Of a DNA stretch of 64,000 nt, positions 61,718 to 64,000 are shown piece by piece. The DNA comes from Paenibacillus tengchongensis. Its GTDB lineage: Bacteria; Bacillota; Bacilli; Paenibacillales; Paenibacillaceae. The notes beneath the pieces are model-generated. The model saw nothing but the letters and a program-made list of their open reading frames with translations. It ran no database searches and had not been told where the DNA came from. The DNA lies in NCBI RefSeq assembly GCF_008973665.1, contig NZ_WACP01000002.1:186001-250000 (forward strand), written 5' to 3'. How positions within the stretch are numbered: the first letter of the stretch is position 1; the number at the start of each line of letters is the position of its first letter. A program made the translations under genes and the position numbers.

Positions 61718-62845
61718 ATGAAAGCAATACTAATCGATGATGAGAAGCCGGCGCTGCAGCATCTGGAACGTCTGCTGCTCAAGGACGGGCGTCTGGAGAT
61801 TGCCGGAAAATATACTTCGGCGCGGTTGGGACTGCAGCATCTGCAGCAGGAGAAGGCGGACATCGTCTTTTTGGATATCGGCATGCCGGAGATGAACGGG
61901 CTGGAGGCGGCGGAGCATATCGCCCGTCTGGACCGCAGTATCCGGATTGTCTACAGCACGGCCTATTCCGAGTACGCCGTTGAAGCCTTCGAGCTCAATG
62001 CTGTCGATTACCTGCTGAAGCCGGTAACCTCCCAGCGGCTGGGCAAGACGCTGGAACGGCTCGTCGAGAGCCCGGAGCCCGGCGGGATAGAGACAGCCGC
62101 TCCGGAGGGGAGTGGCCGGCAGCAGGCGATACTGTGCTTCAAGCGGCTGGAATTTCTGGACAGCGAGGAGCCCGGCCGCAAGCTGCAGTGGAGGACGAGC
62201 AAGGCTCAGGAGGTCTTTGCGCTGCTGCTTCATCATCAGGGGCAATGGATTCTCAAGGATACCATCGTGGATCTGATCTGGCCGGATTTCAAGCCGGAGA
62301 AGGCACTGACTAACCTGCACACCACGGTATACCATATCCGCAGGCTGATCAAAACCTGGAATATGGATGTGGTTGTCGAATTCTCGCAGGAGCGGTACCG
62401 GCTGCTGATGCGGAATGTGCTGCTGGATACGCAGCAATTCGAGGAAGGCTGGCAGGGCGATAGGGTGCGGACAGAAGAAGAATGGCATCGCCGGGAAGCG
62501 GTGCTCGCGCTGTACCGCGGCGACTATTTGGGCGAGCATCATTACGGCTGGGCGGAGACGCGGCGCAAGGAGCTGCAGGCACGTTACCTGCAGATGGCGC
62601 TGCGTTCGGCGGAATACGAGCTGGACGCCCTGCGTCCGCGCCAGGCGCTGGGCCGGCTGCTCGCCTTGCAGGAGATCGATCCTTACTCGGAGGAGATCTG
62701 CCGGCTTGCGCTGCGCAGCTATGCGGATATCGGTGATTTGCTCGGCTTCCGGAAGCATTATGACAAATATAAGGAACTGCTGGAAAGCGAACTGGGCATC
62801 CGCCCGGACCGGATGATGGAAAGCTGGGTTCTGGGACTTTTTTGA
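61718..62845 (+). CDS. REC-SARP response regulator (receiver, winged helix, BTAD)
   Basis: 375 residues from ATG at 61718 (GGGGTGG upstream). LytTR-like receiver with D53 (VFLDIGMPEMNG) and Lys in AVDYLLKPV. It then has a winged-helix domain (about 155-235, RKLQWRTSKAQEVFALLLHH, IVDLIWPD, LHTTVYHIRRLIK) and a bacterial transcriptional activator domain (about 240-375, FEEGWQGD, RYLQMALRSAEYELD, CRLALRSYADIGDLLGFRKHYDKYKELLESELG). The SARP-type output is unusual for a LytS-type kinase, which usually pairs with LytTR. It is the second gene of the operon, so the fused kinase is its partner. Confidence 0.88.
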   Translation: MKAILIDDEKPALQHLERLLLKDGRLEIAGKYTSARLGLQHLQQEKADIVFLDIGMPEMNGLEAAEHIARLDRSIRIVYSTAYSEYAVEAFELNAVDYLLKPVTSQRLGKTLERLVESPEPGGIETAAPEGSGRQQAILCFKRLEFLDSEEPGRKLQWRTSKAQEVFALLLHHQGQWILKDTIVDLIWPDFKPEKALTNLHTTVYHIRRLIKTWNMDVVVEFSQERYRLLMRNVLLDTQQFEEGWQGDRVRTEEEWHRREAVLALYRGDYLGEHHYGWAETRRKELQARYLQMALRSAEYELDALRPRQALGRLLALQEIDPYSEEICRLALRSYADIGDLLGFRKHYDKYKELLESELGIRPDRMMESWVLGLF

Positions 62846-63047
62846 TTGCAGGAAGAACTGGAAAGCCATAGAATTTAGTTGGACCTTATCAGAGACAATA
62901 TAACTGCCGCCCGCTCTATGAGACAGCAGCGGATACCGGTTTCATTTAGTCCGCATTAACCGGCTGATGCTGCGGAGAGATGAAACGATCGGCGGGTTGC
63001 CGCGTATCAGTTGCATAGACACAGCGATCAGAAGGGAAGGGATTGGA
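62846..63047. other. Short intergenic region
   Basis: About 200 bases between the SARP regulator and a small gene. I see no clear terminator or promoter. Confidence 0.4.
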
Positions 63048-63266
63048 ATGGATAACGGGATGCAGGTCGTCCTCTTTGAGAAATTACCGAACGGCGACTT
63101 AACCATTATCGAAGAGCGCGTATGGAGCATGAATATGATTACGGCGCTTGAGCATGTGAATTATATTGTGGTCAGCGGACGGGAGTACGAGGCGGTGGAA
63201 GGCCGGCTGAATGTAGACGAAGGCAAGCTGGAGCTGCTGCTCGTCCCGATGCGCTCGGAAGGCTAA
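63048..63266 (+). CDS. Small protein of unknown function
   Basis: 72 residues from ATG at 63048 (AAGGGA upstream; the longer frame to 62967 has no site). Soluble, alpha/beta (MQVVLFEKLPNGDLTIIEERVWSM, NYIVVSGREYEAVEGRLNVDEGKLELLLVPM). No family recognised. It is followed after 21 bases by the next gene and is probably co-transcribed. Confidence 0.65.
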   Translation: MDNGMQVVLFEKLPNGDLTIIEERVWSMNMITALEHVNYIVVSGREYEAVEGRLNVDEGKLELLLVPMRSEG

Positions 63267-63287
63267 GGCCAGGAAGGAGAACTCATA

Positions 63288-63998
63288 ATGGAAAAGGATG
63301 AAAACGCCAAGCCGAAGGAAACGTCCTCCCGCTTCTTCACCCCTGACGGGAAGCCGCTGCGCGTCCTCTCCACGTCGCTGGGGATCGCGCTCCTGGCGAA
63401 CGCGATGTTTATTCCCGGCGGCGCCGGCGCCGCAGCAGGAGGCTCCGCCGAGGAGCCCAAGCTGGTGTCGTGGTCGACGGAAGAGGTCAAGGCTTACTTT
63501 GACCCCAATGTAGACTGGAACATTCCCTACCCTGAGGAGAATGCCGAAGAAGTGGAACAGCAGGGAACGGGAGCGGTGACCTCCGGAGGAACGACGGTCA
63601 TCAACAATTACGGCGGCTATAATTCCGGCTTCGGCTGGGATGATCTGCTGCTCTACCACATGCTGTTCAACAACGGTTCGTATTACTCCTCCAGAGGCTG
63701 GTACAATGACCGGCCCACTTATTACGGCGGAACACGGACCACCTATAAGCCGCCGACTTACAGCAGCGGCAGCTTTCAGAACAAGCCGGTTGCCGGCTCG
63801 GTAGCGAAGCCGAAGACCTCCACATCGGCGACCGGATCCATTACACGAAGAAACACATCGACCAAGTCCGGCGGAGTGGGCGGCACTTCCAGCGGCTTAG
63901 GCTCCTCCAAGAGCTCCAGTTCGAGCTCCAGCTCCAAGTCCGGATCGGTGTCGCGGTCAGGCTCCGGCTCGAGCAAGAGCAGCGGGTTCGGCGGATGA
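63288..63998 (+). CDS. Surface-type protein with Ser-rich C-terminus
   Basis: 236 residues with AAGGAGAA before the ATG. A cytoplasmic N-terminus (~25 residues), one hydrophobic segment (LSTSLGIALLANAMFIPGGAGAA), an acidic middle, an aromatic/Gly region (VINNYGGYNSGFGWDDLLLYHMLFNNGSYYSSRGWYNDRP) and a long Ser/Gly/Lys low-complexity tail ending SSGFGG. Topology suggests export with an uncleaved or late-cleaved signal. The ordered part is small. It ends two bases before the window edge. Role unknown. Confidence 0.65.
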   Translation: MEKDENAKPKETSSRFFTPDGKPLRVLSTSLGIALLANAMFIPGGAGAAAGGSAEEPKLVSWSTEEVKAYFDPNVDWNIPYPEENAEEVEQQGTGAVTSGGTTVINNYGGYNSGFGWDDLLLYHMLFNNGSYYSSRGWYNDRPTYYGGTRTTYKPPTYSSGSFQNKPVAGSVAKPKTSTSATGSITRRNTSTKSGGVGGTSSGLGSSKSSSSSSSSKSGSVSRSGSGSSKSSGFGG

Positions 63999-64000
63999 CA

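Noticed and set aside
1..64000. tRNA, rRNA, CRISPR, prophage or intact insertion sequence
   Set aside because: I saw no transposase, integrase, regularly spaced repeat array or structural RNA gene other than the purine riboswitch; a covariance-model scan would be needed to exclude small RNAs.

Overview
The window looks like chromosomal DNA of a Paenibacillus-type, low-GC-lineage Gram-positive bacterium whose own GC content is moderately high. Supporting signs are strong AGGAGG-type ribosome binding sites with frequent GTG/TTG starts, lipoproteins with Lgt-type lipoboxes, an SLH-domain protein, a ComP/ComA-like pair, a guanine-type riboswitch on xpt-pbuX, a Bacillus-type catabolite (cre) site, a Bacillus-type 7-1-7 Fur/PerR-class box, an RsbQ homologue, and several intergenic repeat families. 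No rRNA, tRNA, CRISPR array, prophage or intact insertion sequence was seen. Most genes are housekeeping or accessory single genes and small operons, with a remarkable density of signal transduction.

Layout. 0-5 kb: end of a ComP-like kinase gene and its ComA-like regulator, two secreted proteins of unknown role, an acetyltransferase. 5-10.6 kb: a secreted rhamnogalacturonan-lyase-like enzyme behind a perfect cre site, a DUF4180 protein, a stand-alone acyl-CoA-synthetase-like enzyme divergent from a small-molecule kinase. 10.6-14.2 kb: ahpCF under a Fur-type box, a small membrane protein and a decayed APH-family kinase gene. 14.2-20 kb: a TPR-like protein, a lipoprotein(DUF4097)-regulator-kinase operon, and a membrane chemoreceptor. 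20.4-26.5 kb: a two-component system divergent from a VTC-type polyphosphate polymerase, DUF4956 membrane protein and large beta-helix lipoprotein. 26.6-31.6 kb: lipid kinase, DinB protein, catalase pseudogene, soluble MCP with a SigD-like promoter, then an RsbQ hydrolase followed by a PAS-GGDEF protein. 31.6-36.4 kb: NlpC/P60 enzyme, MarR regulator divergent from quinone/flavodoxin-fold reductases, a truncated UvrC-like protein. 36.6-43 kb: a MerR regulator with a textbook operator in front of an exported FMN/FAD reductase lipoprotein, a PH-domain protein, a large permease and an EcsC protein. 43-50.9 kb: small enzymes, TetR, RlmN, GreA-family factor, an AEC transporter and an SLH protein. 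50.9-56 kb: two hybrid kinases. 56-58.5 kb: purine riboswitch-xpt-pbuX. 58.6-62.8 kb: a 7TM double-kinase fusion with an inactive first kinase core, and a REC-SARP regulator. 62.8-64 kb: two small genes of unknown role.

The two arrangements most likely to be undescribed biology are (i) the RsbQ-type alpha/beta hydrolase next to a protein whose N-terminal half resembles the RsbP PAS sensor but whose output is a diguanylate cyclase (29702-31553), suggesting that an energy-stress sensor module has been rewired from sigma-B to c-di-GMP, and (ii) the VTC polymerase/DUF4956/beta-helix lipoprotein cassette under a divergent two-component system (20471-26515). All functional statements come from reading the sequence and from family knowledge; no database search was possible.
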